DNA from: Aedes albopictus
Lineage: Eukaryota > Arthropoda > Insecta > Diptera > Culicidae
Direction: 5' to 3'
Assembly: GCF_035046485.1 (NCBI RefSeq)
Contig: NC_085136.1
Coordinates: 293,113,080 to 293,177,079 of the forward strand
DNA length: 64,000 bases
The translations under genes were made by a program, and so were the position numbers. Shown in pieces: positions 19,501-31,199 of this stretch (position 1 is the stretch's first letter; every line of letters starts with the position of its first letter). A model generated the notes under the pieces. The model worked only from the letters and a program-made list of their open reading frames with translations, had not been told where the DNA came from and made no database searches.

Positions 19501-21960
19501 CTAAGTGAATCTTTCTCATGATTTTGAAATAATCCTTGTTATGGTCTAGAGAGTTTCTTACAGGCAGGGTTCTGGTGCATCCTTTTCAGTATTCCAGGTC
19601 GGTCCATCTCTGGATTCCGAACATTTTTTGAGAATCCCTCTCAGGACTCTAGATGATTATTTCTTAATAATGTGGAAGACCATTTCTAAGAATCCCTCTC
19701 AGGGTTCTGGGGCAATCTCTGGGGATTCTAATGGGATGTCTTTCAATACTGCAGGAGATTTTCTCTCAGCATTCTGGGAGAATCTGCCTCTGAATTCCTC
19801 TGAAGAATCTCAGAGAATATTTCTCAGAAAACTTGAGTATACATATCTCTCAGTATTCTCAATAATCAGGGAAAATTCCTATTGGAAGAGTTTTTCACTC
19901 TTTTATGGGATGAGGTTTCTCAGGATATGGTGTGATAATTTTCAGCATTTTGAAGGAATCTCTCGCAGAATTTTAGAGGAATCCTCAGAATCATGGAAAA
20001 GTACTTTTAAAAATTCTCAGTACTATTACATGGGAATACCTATCAGAGTTCTAGGGAATCTCTGGATTCTAAGGGAATTCATTTCAGGATTTTGGGGTAT
20101 TCCCTACCAAGGATGAAATCCCTTTCAGGATTCTAAGAAATTTCTGGATGATCTGGGTTGATTTTTCTAAGGATTTTGGAAGACCCTCATTTAGGACCCC
20201 ACTCAGAATTCTGAGGAAATCTTTCTCAGCATTCTCAGAAACTCTTCTTAGAATTCGTAGCGAATCATACTCAGCATTGTCAGAATTGTGGCGAAATTCC
20301 TATCAGAATTCTGAGGGAATCTTTAACAGGATTCTGGGGGAAAGTCACATAGGATCACTAGAATCCTTCTCAGGATTCTACGTAAGATCCTTTGAGGATT
20401 ACGGGGGGAATATCAATAAGTGTTCTGCGGGTACAACTCCCCTAATTATCTGAAAATTTGGCTCTCTAGCGTAATCCCCGTCAAGATTCTAGGGAAATTT
20501 CTCTCAAGATTCTGAGGAATATGTCTCATTATTCTGGAGAAATCCTTAGGATTCTGCGGCTATATTTTTCAAAATTCTAGGGCACTTTCTTTCAGAATTA
20601 TTAATTATTGAAGCATCTCTCACGAGATTCTGGGTAGAATTCTCTTGAGAAGTTTGGATTTTGAAGAATCCCTCGCATAGATTTTGTGATCCATTTTAAG
20701 GTTCGGAAGAAATCGTTCTCAGCATTCTACGAGAATCCCAGTGGAATCCTGTTTTCTGTATTCTGGAGCAGTTGCTCCCAGAAATCCCCTTCTAAGAGAA
20801 TCCCTCTTAGTTATCAGGGAATTTCCCTGACAAGATTATGGAAATTTTTTTGTTGAGATTCTGGTGTAATAGTTTAAAGTAATCTAGAGGAATCACTCTC
20901 AGAGCTTTGGGACGATCCCTTTCAGAATTTTAGGGAGTACTTTCAAAGATTCTAGGGGAATGTCTTTCAGGATCCTGCGGTAATTTTACTGTTTTATGTG
21001 AATACCTCTCAGAATTAAAGAGAATTCTTCTCAGGATGCTGGGGAAGTTCATTCTAGAAGTTTTCGTAAACCCTATCATATTTTCGGAAAAATCCCTCTT
21101 GAGTTTCGAGATATATTTCTCTCAAGACTCTGGAAGAACCCCTCTTATGATCCCTATCAGGATTCTGGGGAATCACTCGTAGAGTTCTGGGGAATACCTT
21201 TCGGAATTCTGGCAGAATCATTCGCAGTATTCTAATGGATTCCGCCCGGGATTTTTGGGGAAATCAGGGAGAATACTCAGAAGGATTCTGGAGGAATTCT
21301 TCTCAGGATTCTGGGGGAATCCAACCTCCCAGAATTCAGTGAGAGTATATCTCAGGCCTAGTGGAAACCTTTCTCAAGATTCTAGAGTAATCTTCTTAGG
21401 GTTCAGGATTCAGGGTCATTTCTTCTGAGTTTCTTCAGAAATACATCTTAGATTTTCGAAAATCTTTTTTTTTGTAAGAATTCGTTTCAGTTTTCTTGAA
21501 GAATTTATCTATAGAATCTGGAGGAACTTCTCTTGGAATTCCTCTCAGGATTCTGGAAGAATTCATCTTAGGACTCTGGAACATTTTGAGAGAATCCCAA
21601 GGGAAATTTTCTCTTAGGGTTCTGCGACAATCTATCACAGGATTCTGGGAGAATTCCTCTCGGGACTCTGACACAATCCGACTCAAAGATATGGAGTAAT
21701 CTCTCTCAGGATTCTAGGAAAATCCTTATAAGGTTCCAGAGAGAATTTCTACCAAGATACCGGAAGAGTGTTGCTTTCTTTTCTGGATAATGTTGCTCAG
21801 AATTGAAGAAATCTCTGTCATAATTCTAGAGGAACTCCTTTCAGTTTTGAAGGAGTCACTTAAAAGATTATGGGAGAATTTCTCTCTGCAGTCTGCGGGA
21901 ATTTATCCCAGTACTATATGGGATTGCTTCTCAGAGTTCTGGAGAATCTCAGGATTTTTC
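19501..21960. repeat. Degenerate ~30-bp minisatellite (CTCAGGATTCTGGGGGAAT type)
   Basis: About 2.4 kb of diverged units of the form TCTCAGGATTCTGGGGGAATC with spacing near 28-32 bases, almost all in one orientation. Several long plus-strand open frames (for example 19628-20116) result from the repeat. Their Ser/Glu/Phe/Arg composition is repeat-derived, not a protein family. Confidence 0.8.
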
Positions 21961-22390
21961 TTTCGATTCAAAAATATTAATATCATTTTTTATTTAAGAA
22001 TGCACTGTCTCAACGTTATATCCATTTTCGAATCCGAGTCGCGAAATGTTTGATGTGCAATCTCAAATTTTGATAATAAATTTATTTAGACACATAAAAC
22101 ATACCATGAGCTTGAACTGTATGCAGCAAACGAAACATTTTATAGTTTTGTAATATTTTATAATATCGAATTGATGTGAAAACATCGATTCAAAGCATTC
22201 GAATTTCGGTAAGGTGAATTTAGGTAAATCGATTCTGCTGATCCGGTTCGAATCGATTCACAAAAATCGATGTGTGAGCCAGATTTGCCCAATGCTAGTG
22301 GGGACCTGATTTAGTCAACCCCCGATTTTATCAGCCTTTTATGACAAGAAAAATAAGTATATTTCACTCAGCATTGCTATTAGGCCCGAA
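21961..22390. other. Unassigned spacer
   Basis: AT-rich sequence with ATCGATT words ('aaaacatcgattcaaagc', 'gaatcgattcac', 'aaatcgatgtg') that repeat loosely at 22160-22275. No gene or mobile-element end can be recognised. Confidence 0.4.
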
Positions 22391-22745
22391 GGGTTCCCGT
22401 GAGTAATATCTGGAGGATTCCTCACAGAAATTCACGCAGGAATCTCCGGAGGAATTCTAGAGAACCCCGCATAAATTATTTAAGGAAATCCCTGAGAAAT
22501 CCCCGGTGCAACCTTAGGAAACTTCATTGAAGGAAACCTTGGACTAATCCCCGCAGTAATCCCAGGAGGAGTAACTGGAGAAATCATTGCAGGAATTCCC
22601 GAAGAAATCCCCCAAGAGTCTCCGGATGAATTCGCAGATGAACTTCCTGAAAAAATCCTGGAGAAATTTCCGGAAGAATCCCGAAGAAATCCTCGGGCGA
22701 TCCCTCTGGGAAAACCCTGCACTAATCCCCGGACGAATTGATTTT
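22391..22745. repeat. Degenerate GGAATCCC minisatellite
   Basis: Units such as 'ggaaatccccggagaaatc' and 'caggaattcccg' repeat every 12-24 bases. The GC-richer variant (CCCGG) differs from neighbouring arrays. Confidence 0.65.
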
Positions 22746-22784
22746 TTTTCTTGCTGTATACAAGACTAATATAGCCCATTTTTT

Positions 22785-22945
22785 ATATTATTTTCGTGTA
22801 CAAATCTAAAAGAGTGATTTGTGCGGCATATTTTTGTGTATGTATTTCAAAAACATCGTTAAAATATCAAAAAACGGCCAGAACGGTTAACACGGGTCAC
22901 TTTTAAACATGGTGGCTCCTGAGAGGAACAAACTCACGAGCTTTG
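22785..22945. repeat. Dispersed repeat fragment shared with 1486-1570
   Basis: Contains 'cacttttaaacatggtgg' plus 'ctcctgagagga', matching 1486-1515. It also has an 'atattattttcgtgtacaaat' block that is the inverse complement of 1545-1566. Orientation of the two modules differs between loci, suggesting an element with internal inverted structure. Confidence 0.5.
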
Positions 22946-22971
22946 TATTAAGGTTGCGATTAACACTCCAG

Positions 22972-23218
22972 TGTGGGTCTCCAGTTAGCCAAGTGATCTA
23001 GACTTTGGATGGACAATTTGGAGATGACGGGTTCGATTCCCGTTCCTCGATTTCGCTGGGCATAGTGTATCATTGCACATGCTTCACAAATTCATGCAAT
23101 GGCTGGCAAAGAAAGCCCTTCAATGGGTAGATAAAGAACTCTTAATTGAAAAGAGACTGTCCAAGTAACAATAAGAACTTCGAGACAAATAGATGAAGAA
23201 AAAGATGAAAAAGAGACA
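22972..23218 (+). mobile_element. tRNA-derived SINE (Feilai-like)
   Basis: The head GTGGGTCTCCAGTTAGCCAAGTG carries a degenerate A box, and GGGTTCGATTCCCGTTCC holds the B box at about 23029-23040. The body shares 'ctgggcatagtgtat' and 'aaattcatgcaatgg' then 'caaagaaagccctcaa' with the SINE at 38176. It ends in an AAGA/GAAAAAG-rich tail. It is non-coding and depends on a LINE for mobility. Confidence 0.75.
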
Positions 23219-23615
23219 CTCGACTTACATTTTTTTTTGATAAAATCTCCCAGAGCAAACAATAAACAACTATTTTAATCCTCCACTGAAGGATACGTTC
23301 AGTAGAGCCTTATGTTCTGAAGCTTTGCTCACAGGGATTCGTCATCATCATGCTCTTATTCATTATCCATTGCCGATGCCTGTCGAGAAAGATGCAGTGA
23401 ACGCATTTTTGGATATTTCTGAAACGTCCAAACTGTACTGTCACTCAGTCGTTGAAAGCAGCTGTCGTTGTTTTAGAGATTAAAGCAATGGTTACGTATC
23501 CGTTCAGCAAGTCTTCAAGAACCTCGTGGACATGTTTATAAACGCTTTTTTAGGCGTTTGTCAGTTGAGGCCTTCCATACACCACGTGGTTAACTTGGAG
23601 AGGGGGATTCGAGAA
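23219..23615. other. Unassigned spacer
   Basis: Complex sequence with no repeat phrase or gene signal. The degenerate arrays resume after about 23615. Confidence 0.4.
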
Positions 23616-24020
23616 AACTACTTGAAATGTCATGAAACACATTGAAATACATTGAAACGGCTTGAGACGCTTCTAAATTTCCCTCAAAAAATCATGGAAC
23701 TAACCCGGGAGCCTAGCTATCTAAACCCCTCTGAAACCTTCTGAAATCCTATGAAAAAAACCTTGAAATGCTTCTGAAGGTGAAGAAACGATGAGCCCAC
23801 AGCTCAAATTTTCAAAAGCACAAATCTGAAAAACCGGATGCTGAAAAGTTGATCGATTGGTTACCCGCTGGTAATGACAAATCGATTGAGTTTTCTACGC
23901 AAACAGACATCCGGTTCTTCAGATATGTGCTTTTGAATATTTGAGCTGTGGCTTCGACATATTTTTACCTGAAATCCCTCTAAAGCCCCAAGGAACCTGA
24001 CTCTCCACTATGTTTGGTCC
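23616..24020. repeat. Degenerate CTGAAACCC / TTGAAATGC minisatellite
   Basis: Units like 'cttgaaatgtcatgaaacac' and 'cctctgaaaccttctgaaat' recur every 10-20 bases. The same family recurs at 24836-25135, 27890-28012, 28638-28888 and 29025-30170. It reads in the opposite sense to the GTTTCAGGG array at 24115-24835. Confidence 0.65.
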
Positions 24021-24114
24021 GATAAAGACGTTCGGAGTTCCAAAATGGTGACCAGAAAATTCAATATGTATTTGGTTAACACAATTTCAAGAAGAATCAT
24101 TTATGCACCTTTTT

Positions 24115-24835
24115 GGTGGGTTTTAAATGCGTTACGGAGGCGTTTTGAGAGTATCGGAGGGTGTCAGGTGCGTTACACGAAGTCCGGCTTTTCGGCGGAT
24201 TTTAGAGGCATTACGGAGGCGTTGCGAAGGCGTTTCCGGGGTTTCTGATGGTCTCGGGTGCGTTACATGGGATCAGGGGGGGGGGGGCTTAAGGGGGATT
24301 TCAGATGCGTGTCATGAAGCTTCAGAAGATTTTTGGCGAATTAAAGGGGCGTTACGCAGGCGTTTTCGGGTTTTTGGAGGATCTCAGATGCGCTACATGA
24401 GCTCCGAGCGAGTGTTAGGGGGTTTCGGAAGCAATTCAGAAAAAATCAGAGCATTTTTGGCGGATTTCAGAGGCGTTATGAAGGCGTTTTCTGGGTTCGA
24501 AGGGGGTTTGAGGGGGATTCCGGAGGCATTTCAGAAAGCTTCAGAGGATGTTCAGAAGCGTTATGCATGCGTTTTTTGGGAATTTCGGAGGTTCTCAGGT
24601 ACGTTATATGGGTTCCGAAGAGCTTTTAGTGGGATTTCGGAAAAAATTCATGAAGTTGTAGAATATTTGAGAGGTAGAGAGGTTTTGAGAGGCGTTACGG
24701 AGGCGTTTCTAGGGGTCTTGAGGGTTTCAGAAGCTTATCATGGGGTTCGTGAATGTTTTAGAGATATTTCGAAGGCATTTATGGTAGTTTCAGAGGATTT
24801 TCAGAGACCCTTCACAAAAGCCTTTAAAACTCCTT
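24115..24835. repeat. Degenerate GGCGTTACGGAGGCGTTT minisatellite
   Basis: Phrases 'ggcgttacggaggcg', 'tttcagaggcgttat' and 'ggatttcggaagc' repeat with an approximate 70-100 base larger unit. A G12 run sits at about 24280. A 236-codon open frame (24127-24837) spans the array. Its RRxF/GVSEG repetition comes from the DNA repeat, not from a gene. Confidence 0.7.
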
Positions 24836-25189
24836 GAAATGCCCTGAAACAGCCCTGAAACCTCTATTATTGAAATGCCTTTGGTATCACCGTTATCCAT
24901 GTGAAATGCCACTGAATCCTTTTTGGACGTTTTTGGAACCCCTCGAACACGAACTTTATCTGGAATGCATCAAGATAACCCTGAAAGCTCCGTAATTCCA
25001 TTGGAACGCCGTCGAAATCATCATTATTATTTTGAAATGCCCCTGAAACCCCTTGAAATGCCTTTGAAAGGTTTCAGAAGTCCCTGAAACGCACCTGGAA
25101 TCCTCTTGAATCCTCCCTGAACTACTATTAACCGTTCCCTAAACCTCTGGTACGTATGGGAGGGGCATGTATACATCACGGGACTTAGC
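24836..25189. repeat. Degenerate CCTGAAACC minisatellite
   Basis: Units such as 'cctgaaaccccttgaaatgcc' repeat to about 25130. The last ~60 bases are transitional. The RTE fragment follows. Confidence 0.6.
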
Positions 25190-26010
25190 AAAACTTGCAA
25201 CGACATAAAGAACGTGGAAACTTCAGGAGAAAAAGCGCTGCCTTGAAGTAGTGGAGTGAGACCAAATGCAACTGCTGTGTCGTTCACAAGAATCACGGAA
25301 GTTCTACTAGAACGCATTCCGCAAAGGCTTCATGCCTCGAGCCGAAATGTGCAGAGATAAGGATAGGAGCATCTTGACGGACGGACGTGAGGTGATCGAA
25401 AGGTGGAAGCAGCATTACGACGAACACCTGAATGGTGCGAGGAGTGCATACATGGAGGACCAAGGCAGCGAGAGAAATGACGACGTCAGTACAGAAGGGA
25501 GGCACAACGAGCCAACTTCCTCGTTGACGGAAGTTAGGGATGCTATCCAGTAGCTCAAGAACAATGATTCAGCTAGTAAGGATGGTATCGCAGCGGAACT
25601 CCTCAAGATGGGCCCGGCAAAGTTAGCAACCTGCATGCACCAGCTAATAGTTCAGTTCAAGGAGTCCGACCAGCTACCGGAAGAGGGGAAGAATGGGGTC
25701 ATATGCCCCCTCTACAAGAAGGCTGACAAGTTGGAGTGTGAGAGCTTTCGAGCGATCACAATTCTGAATGCTGCCTACAAATTGCTCTCCTAGATCAGCT
25801 CCCAGCATCTTTCACCTAAAATGAATGAATTTTTGGGATGTTATGAAGCCGACTTTGTAGACGGCCGCTCGTCAACGGACCAGATCTTCACGGTGCTGTA
25901 AACCTTCCATATGTTCATCGTCTTCAAGGCGGAATTCCACAGTATCGACCGCACAGAGCTATGGAAAATCATGAGCAACAAAGGCTTCTCTGGGAAGCGA
26001 ACTAGACTAT
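25190..26010 (+). pseudogene. RTE-clade (JAM1-like) retrotransposon fragment
   Basis: A decayed plus-strand segment covering the linker and first half of RT. Visible pieces are a Lys/Arg-rich linker ending LLCRSQESRKFY, then [82 protein letters not shown] and HSIDRTELWKIM. These align in order with the RTE at 60835-58305 on the other strand. Stops and frameshifts occur near 25551, 25792, 25899 and 26009. Motif A is degraded (FKAEFHSID for FKAAYDSID). Both ends are truncated and there is no catalytic FADD. Confidence 0.8.
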
Positions 26011-27452
26011 AAATTACTGTAACTGAAAATGAAATGAATATCACATCAAGTGCTGTTTAATTCAACGTCCTCATTATGGCCTTAACCTGCGATGTAAATA
26101 GTTCTCCGCAAAAGTGAACCACCAGGTCAGGGCACACTTCTCGGAAGTAATTATCAGCAAACTTAATACCATCGAAGCGGAAATATTACCAGTGGAAAAG
26201 ATTTCCACCTGGTGTAGATGCAGCATGGCAGCGGTTGGAAAAGGGCTTCCAGTCGCCAAGCAACTCATCCGGTGCGGTGTCTTTTTTCCACTCTGCTTCC
26301 CCTGTCTCTCTCCCCCGGGAAACCAAAAAGACATTTAATCACCGGTCATAATTAGGGCGGAGAATGACTCCGTGAAAGAAGTGATTTAAGTGAAAGGACA
26401 TTTTTTCCGCCTGTAAAGCGACTGAATTGTGATGTTTGCTGACTTGCTGGCTGTTGACCGGAAAGAAATAATGGTTGAGTGCACAACAAATACCGAAATG
26501 AGCAGAACTTGCCTTGCTGGGAACGGGACTTGAATGGGCTCAGTAAAAGCTTTTATACCCGGTTTTTTTCTGACGCTGAATGGCGTAGAGAAAGTAATGC
26601 CCAATGCACTTTGAATTTGGCTGAGAGCTGAAGGAGGGCTCCAGGGAACAAAAGCAGCTCAGAAACGGGAGTGAACCTTCAGGGAATGTAAACGGTTTTA
26701 TCGTGGGGTAAGTTATATGATTTTGGGCGCTGGACCAAATTTTGTTCAACAAGAAAAAAATGTAAGACAGAAGAAAGAAAATGGAAGGTTGGGAATAGAT
26801 GGCAAAAGCTCGGTACTGGCGATCAAAAGTATAATTAATGATCAAAATCAGACCATTACCCTAGTACAAATTTTTATTATTCAATTTTGTCCCTCCTCCC
26901 GTTGGAGCCACTTTTTGAAGGGTACTTGAAAAAAAAAAACGTCTGCATCACCGGGTTCCAAGAAGATCGAAGGGAACTGAAGCTGATGGAGGAACCGTCG
27001 CCGTCGTCCCGATCTGCCTCCGAACGGCTAATCAGATTTTAATGGGTACATTTTCCGCACGCTGTCGAACGAATTTATTGAATTCAAGCACGCTCGACTG
27101 GTCCGGGAAATTCAATTCCCTTCGCGCAGCGTGCGAAGGGCTTCTGCTTTCAGGATCCAATTTGCCGTATTTCTTCATCTGAGACTTGCAATTTCCGGGC
27201 CGAGTGAAGGCGATGAATTCCAGTAATTTCACGCAATGGGAACCGACAAAACAAAACCATAAAGCATCATTAGGATGTATAATGCGTCGTCGTCGTCTTC
27301 GTGATGGCAGGCTTAGAGACACGTCAGGCGGCGTCGTCGTTAGGGTGACAGACGATGGTGGCGGTACAAACGGTAAATGTAGTGTCAGCGAAGCCAGACT
27401 CATTTTCTCCGGAAGCCACAACTACTCTAGCTGCTCTAACCGAGAATCGTAG
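26011..27452. other. Complex non-repetitive non-coding sequence
   Basis: GC-balanced, low in repeat phrases and with no open frame of protein-like composition longer than about 130 codons. The 129-codon minus-strand frame at 27421-27032 is arginine/serine-rich without a known motif. It probably represents host intron or intergenic DNA. Confidence 0.45.
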
Positions 27453-27453
27453 A

Positions 27454-27593
27454 CGCGTCAACTTGGTCAAATTATTGGGGGGGGGGGGGCAAAGCCTGGT
27501 TTTTCTGATTTTTTGTATGGGAAAATCGAAAAATCAGTAAAAATCGTCAAATATTGGGGGGGCAAAACCATGCTTGCCCCCCCTAAGTTGGCG
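27454..27593. mobile_element. Small MITE-like element with GCGYCAACTTRG ends and G-tracts
   Basis: GCGTCAACTTGG at 27455 and CTAAGTTGGCGC at 27580-27591 are inverted repeats. Both are followed inward by G/C homopolymers (G14 at about 27477, G7 at 27557, C7 at 27574). Length is about 140 bp. There is no clear target duplication. Confidence 0.45.
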
Positions 27594-28012
27594 CCTATTG
27601 ATGTTAAATGTGATGTTGGGGCAAAACGCCCTCTGGAACTCCGGGAGCATTACTAAATATTTATTAGATAAAAAAAACTGAATAAAAGCCATTGCAACTC
27701 AATTTATATCCACTTGCTTATTTTACAAAATAAAAAAATATTATCCAACATTTTATGAAAAAATATGTTCAGTTTTATGTGGGCATTTTTTGTAGCTGTT
27801 AGAAAAAGGTTAAACATATTATTATCTATACACAACTTAACAGTCGAGTCGGCAAACTCACCTCCATCTTTGAGACTTTCAGGCAGGAACTACTCTTTAT
27901 CTTTCCTGTATCCGCTTGAAACCCCATTAAAACCTAATCTCCTTAAACGACTTAAACAGCTCTGAAATACTCCTCAAAGTTCCCCACATGCTTCCTGAAA
28001 CCCTGAAAACTA
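27594..28012. other. AT-rich spacer passing into CTGAAACCC array
   Basis: 27594-27880 is AT-rich and unassigned. From about 27890 the 'cttgaaaccccattaaaacc' style of degenerate repeat returns and runs to the next MITE. Confidence 0.4.
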
Positions 28013-28635
28013 CCCGGGTAGAGGTGAGTGGCAAACCAAAAACAAAATAATAACAATTTTTATTTTCATAACTTATTTTGTCATTCATGAGTTCTTCATT
28101 TAAAGCTTAAAGCAACATGTCAATACCATAATATGATATCTTATCAAAATATGCAATTCTCTTGTCCTTTATCAAATTTGGAAGAATACTGAATGTCTTA
28201 TTTTGCTATCATAACAAATTTTGCAATTGGTGAGATATTGTTGACCTCTAAAGAATTTGAGGAACCATCGCAGTTAAATTTTGGCACTTATGAAGAACAA
28301 CATAATGACAAGGTTTGAATTTTGATTATTCTAATGGTAAATTTTGATATTTTTTGTGACAGGCAAAATACTACTTTTGATATTGTTCTGTTTTAAATAA
28401 CTCAATAACTCAATAATGGTATATTTTGCAATTCTCAACCTTAATTTTGTTGTTCTTGGTTTGCCATTGTAATGTCATAATTTGTCATTCTTTAGTTATT
28501 TCATAGAACAGTGTCAGTTATTATTTTTGCCCTTTTGCCACTTATTTCAAACAAACGAATGGCAAATTTTACCCTTCAGTAATTCTTTTTGAATGGTAAA
28601 ACTTGAAACGGTTTTGTTATTTTTTCCTGCCCGGG
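28013..28635. mobile_element. MITE with CCCGGGYAG ends and TA target duplication
   Basis: Left end CCCGGGTAGAGG and right end (reverse complement) CCCGGGCAGGAA are inverted repeats, flanked by TA on both sides (28011-28012 and 28636-28637). Inner 'aacaaaataataac' and 'gttattttttcc' also roughly pair. It is 623 bp, AT-rich and non-coding. A TA duplication is compatible with Tc1/mariner-type mobilisation. Confidence 0.7.
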
Positions 28636-28637
28636 TA

Positions 28638-28888
28638 CTGAAATGCTTTATAAGCCTTTTGAAGCCCCATTAAATCTCCTGGAAACCCTTTGGCTTGCTG
28701 AAACTCCATAAAACTACCCGAAACATTTTAAATGCCTTCTTAAGCGCCCTTGAAACCCACTCCATGCCATGACATTCTCTTGGTACGAAATCCCTCTAAA
28801 ACCCTCTGAGACCCTGGAAAACTTCGCTTAAGTCTTGAAGCATCTTCAAGCCCTAGAAGCCTACCTGAAGCCCAATTGAACTTCTTAA
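28638..28888. repeat. Degenerate CTGAAACCC minisatellite
   Basis: Continuation of the array interrupted by the two MITEs, with 'cctggaaaccctttggcttgctgaaac' style units. Confidence 0.6.
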
Positions 28889-29024
28889 CCCAAGTAAATT
28901 GTTTAGTCAAATACACTAGAAGAGGTTATTAGAAACATCATTAAACCAAAATTAAAGGTATAGGGTTTTATGACGGTTATCAAACCTTCGACATGACTAA
29001 TTGGCCATGAAAATGTTACTTGGG
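28889..29024. mobile_element. 136-bp MITE with CCCAAGTAA termini
   Basis: CCCAAGTAAATTG at the left and TGTTACTTGGG at the right are inverted repeats flanked by AA on both sides. It is non-coding. Terminal word and 2-bp A/T flank match the family at 4421, 16836 and 47976. Confidence 0.65.
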
Positions 29025-30180
29025 AAAGTCTTCTGAAACGTACTAAAACACAATCAAAAACATTGAAACTTCTATGAAAGTCTCTCTGAAGGTCTTCTGA
29101 AGTCTCCCGAAATTACCTTCCTGGGATCCCGTCTGAAATTCCCCGAAACGCCTTGAAACGCCTTTAAGTTCATCTGAAACCCCCAGAGTACTTTCGAATT
29201 TTCTAAGATCTTCTGAAGGTTCCTAAACCCGCCCAAAGCTTTGCTGAAGCCCACTGCGTCTCACTGAAACGTCATGAAAATCCTCTGCAACCCCTTCGAA
29301 GTTCTCTTGAAAGCCCCTTAGTCTACCTAAAAACCCTGTGTTCGAACATGAACTATGCGCGGAATCGAAGGACTTTCTTCGCTGCCTTTTGCAGCCTGCT
29401 TCGTTAGTCCACAGACGATAAACCGTAGCTAGTGTGCCACGCCTCGAATCTTTTCTGGACACCTCTGAGACTTTTTTTTTAACTTGTCTTAAAAACTTCT
29501 TACGACCACCTCTCACCCAAAATCAATGAAAACAATGACCTTTCCTGAACCATCCTCATACTCCTTTTCAACTTTGACATACATTTAGTGATTAACTGGT
29601 TATGTTAAGGTAATGGATCTCTTTAGGTATGATCTCTGGGACCCCATAAAGCCCACAGAAAATCTTCTGGAAACATTTTTATCTCCTGAAACTATTGGTA
29701 ACCCTCCTGGAGCACCAGAAACTTCAAAAAGCTCCCCAAAACATTTGAAATGTCTTCTTAAGCTCTTTCAACCATCTGAGATCCAGGAAAACTTCGCATA
29801 AAGCATCTTCAAGTCCCGGGAGCTTCCCTGAAGCCCAATTGAACCTCTTAGAAGCCTCCTGAAACATACTAAAACACCATCAATACCATTGAAACTTCTC
29901 TGAAAATCTTTCGGAAGCTCTTCTGAAATCCCCCGAAATTACCTTCTTAGGATCCCATCTGAACCCCAATGAAATCCTCTTAAAAGCCTTGAAACCCCTT
30001 TAAATTTTCTAAGATCTTCTGAAGGCCTCTGAACCCGCCCGATGCTCTGCTGAATTTTTCTTAAACACCCTGAATTCAACTGAAACGCAATGGAAATCCT
30101 CTGCAACTCCCAAAAAAAATTCTCCTAAAAGCCCCTTAGTTTGAAACCCTGGGGACCCCGTAAACAGTGCTGCCATGGTA
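29025..30180. repeat. Degenerate CTGAAACCC / CTCTGAAG minisatellite
   Basis: Units such as 'cttctgaagtctcccgaaat' and 'ccttgaaacgccttt'. A larger block repeats: 29050-29320 and 29860-30120 share the same order of phrases (actaaaacac..aatc, attgaaacttct, cccgaaattaccttc). This implies an ~800-bp segmental duplication within the array. Confidence 0.6.
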
Positions 30181-30590
30181 AAATTAGATCTCATTACTCA
30201 ATATTCCCAAATCTCAGCACCTCCTATACTAGTAAGCCCCCACAGGAATGACTTCAAATAACTGAAATTATCACGAGTTTTTTCTGTAATTAATGCGGGA
30301 CATTCTTGCAGATATTCCTTCTATGAGTTAAGCAATAATTTTACTGAAGATTCTTCCAAAAATATTTAAGAATTTATTCTCCTCTGTACTACTCAATGGG
30401 TTTCTCCATGATAACCTCCAGGGATACCGCTCAAATTCTTTAAGGGATTCTGTCAAGATGTATCTTTTTTCCAGAATTTTTATTTACTCTTTGAAGCCGA
30501 AATTTTTTAAAGCGATATTATGGAACTTTTTCTACGTTTTTCTGTTGTTTTGGTGTTCAATAGCATAAAAAAGTAGAATATCATGCAAAA
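30181..30590. repeat. Weak degenerate array / AT-rich spacer
   Basis: Loose 'attcttccaaaaatatttaagaattt' repetition that peters out. No gene is seen. Confidence 0.4.
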
Positions 30591-30592
30591 AT

Positions 30593-31080
30593 GGATATCC
30601 TAGGTCATCCAAACTATTCTTGAGTTTAGATCCTAATGTCTACGGGTGTAACAGTTACTGCTTTCAGTATACAAAGCTATGATTTGTGATCTATCATGTC
30701 CAGTAAGACTTCTGAAAGGTTAATAGACAGTATCAGATCAGTCAGGATATCCTAGGTCATCGAAACTGTTCTTGATTCTGTTTCTGATTTAGATCCAAAA
30801 GTCCACGGGTGTAACGGTAACTTCTTTCATTATAAAAGCTACGATTTGTAATCTATCATGTCCGGTAAGTTTTATGAAAGTTCAATAGACAGTACCAGAC
30901 AGATCAGTCGGGATAGCTTAGGTCATCCAAACTATTCTTGAGTTCAGATCCTTAAGTCTACGGGTGTAACGATAGCTTCATTATACAAAGGTACTATTTG
31001 GAATCTATCATGTCCAGTAAGACTTCTGCAAATCTATGATGTCCAATGAATCTTCTGAATGTTCAATGGACTAGAGATGG
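30593..31080 (+). repeat. ~155-bp tandem repeat, three diverged copies
   Basis: The unit begins 'ggatatcctaggtcatccaaa' at about 30593, 30745 and 30911. It contains 'ctacgggtgtaacggtaact' and 'aatctatcatgtccagtaag', and ends 'caatagacagtaccagatcag'. Spacings are about 152 and 166 bases. A partial fourth copy decays after about 31020. Confidence 0.8.
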
Positions 31081-31091
31081 TCGAGTTTCGG

Positions 31092-31152
31092 GTTTTCAAA
31101 CCCGAAACCCGACCCGAACCCGAACCCAACCCGAACCCGAACCCGACGGGTG
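31092..31152 (+). repeat. (CCCGAA)n microsatellite
   Basis: About ten units of CCCGAA with minor variants, preceded by the inverted 'ttcgggttttc'. Confidence 0.85.
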
Positions 31153-31199
31153 ATTTATATTATAGAACAATTTCGACGAACCTGAATATCCCAAAGGAT

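Noticed and set aside
22972..23218. Functional tRNA gene
   Set aside because: A/B boxes are present but no cloverleaf; the downstream body matches the SINE at 38.2 kb.
24127..24837. 236-codon open frame
   Set aside because: Covers a degenerate minisatellite; residues repeat with the DNA unit and there is no domain.
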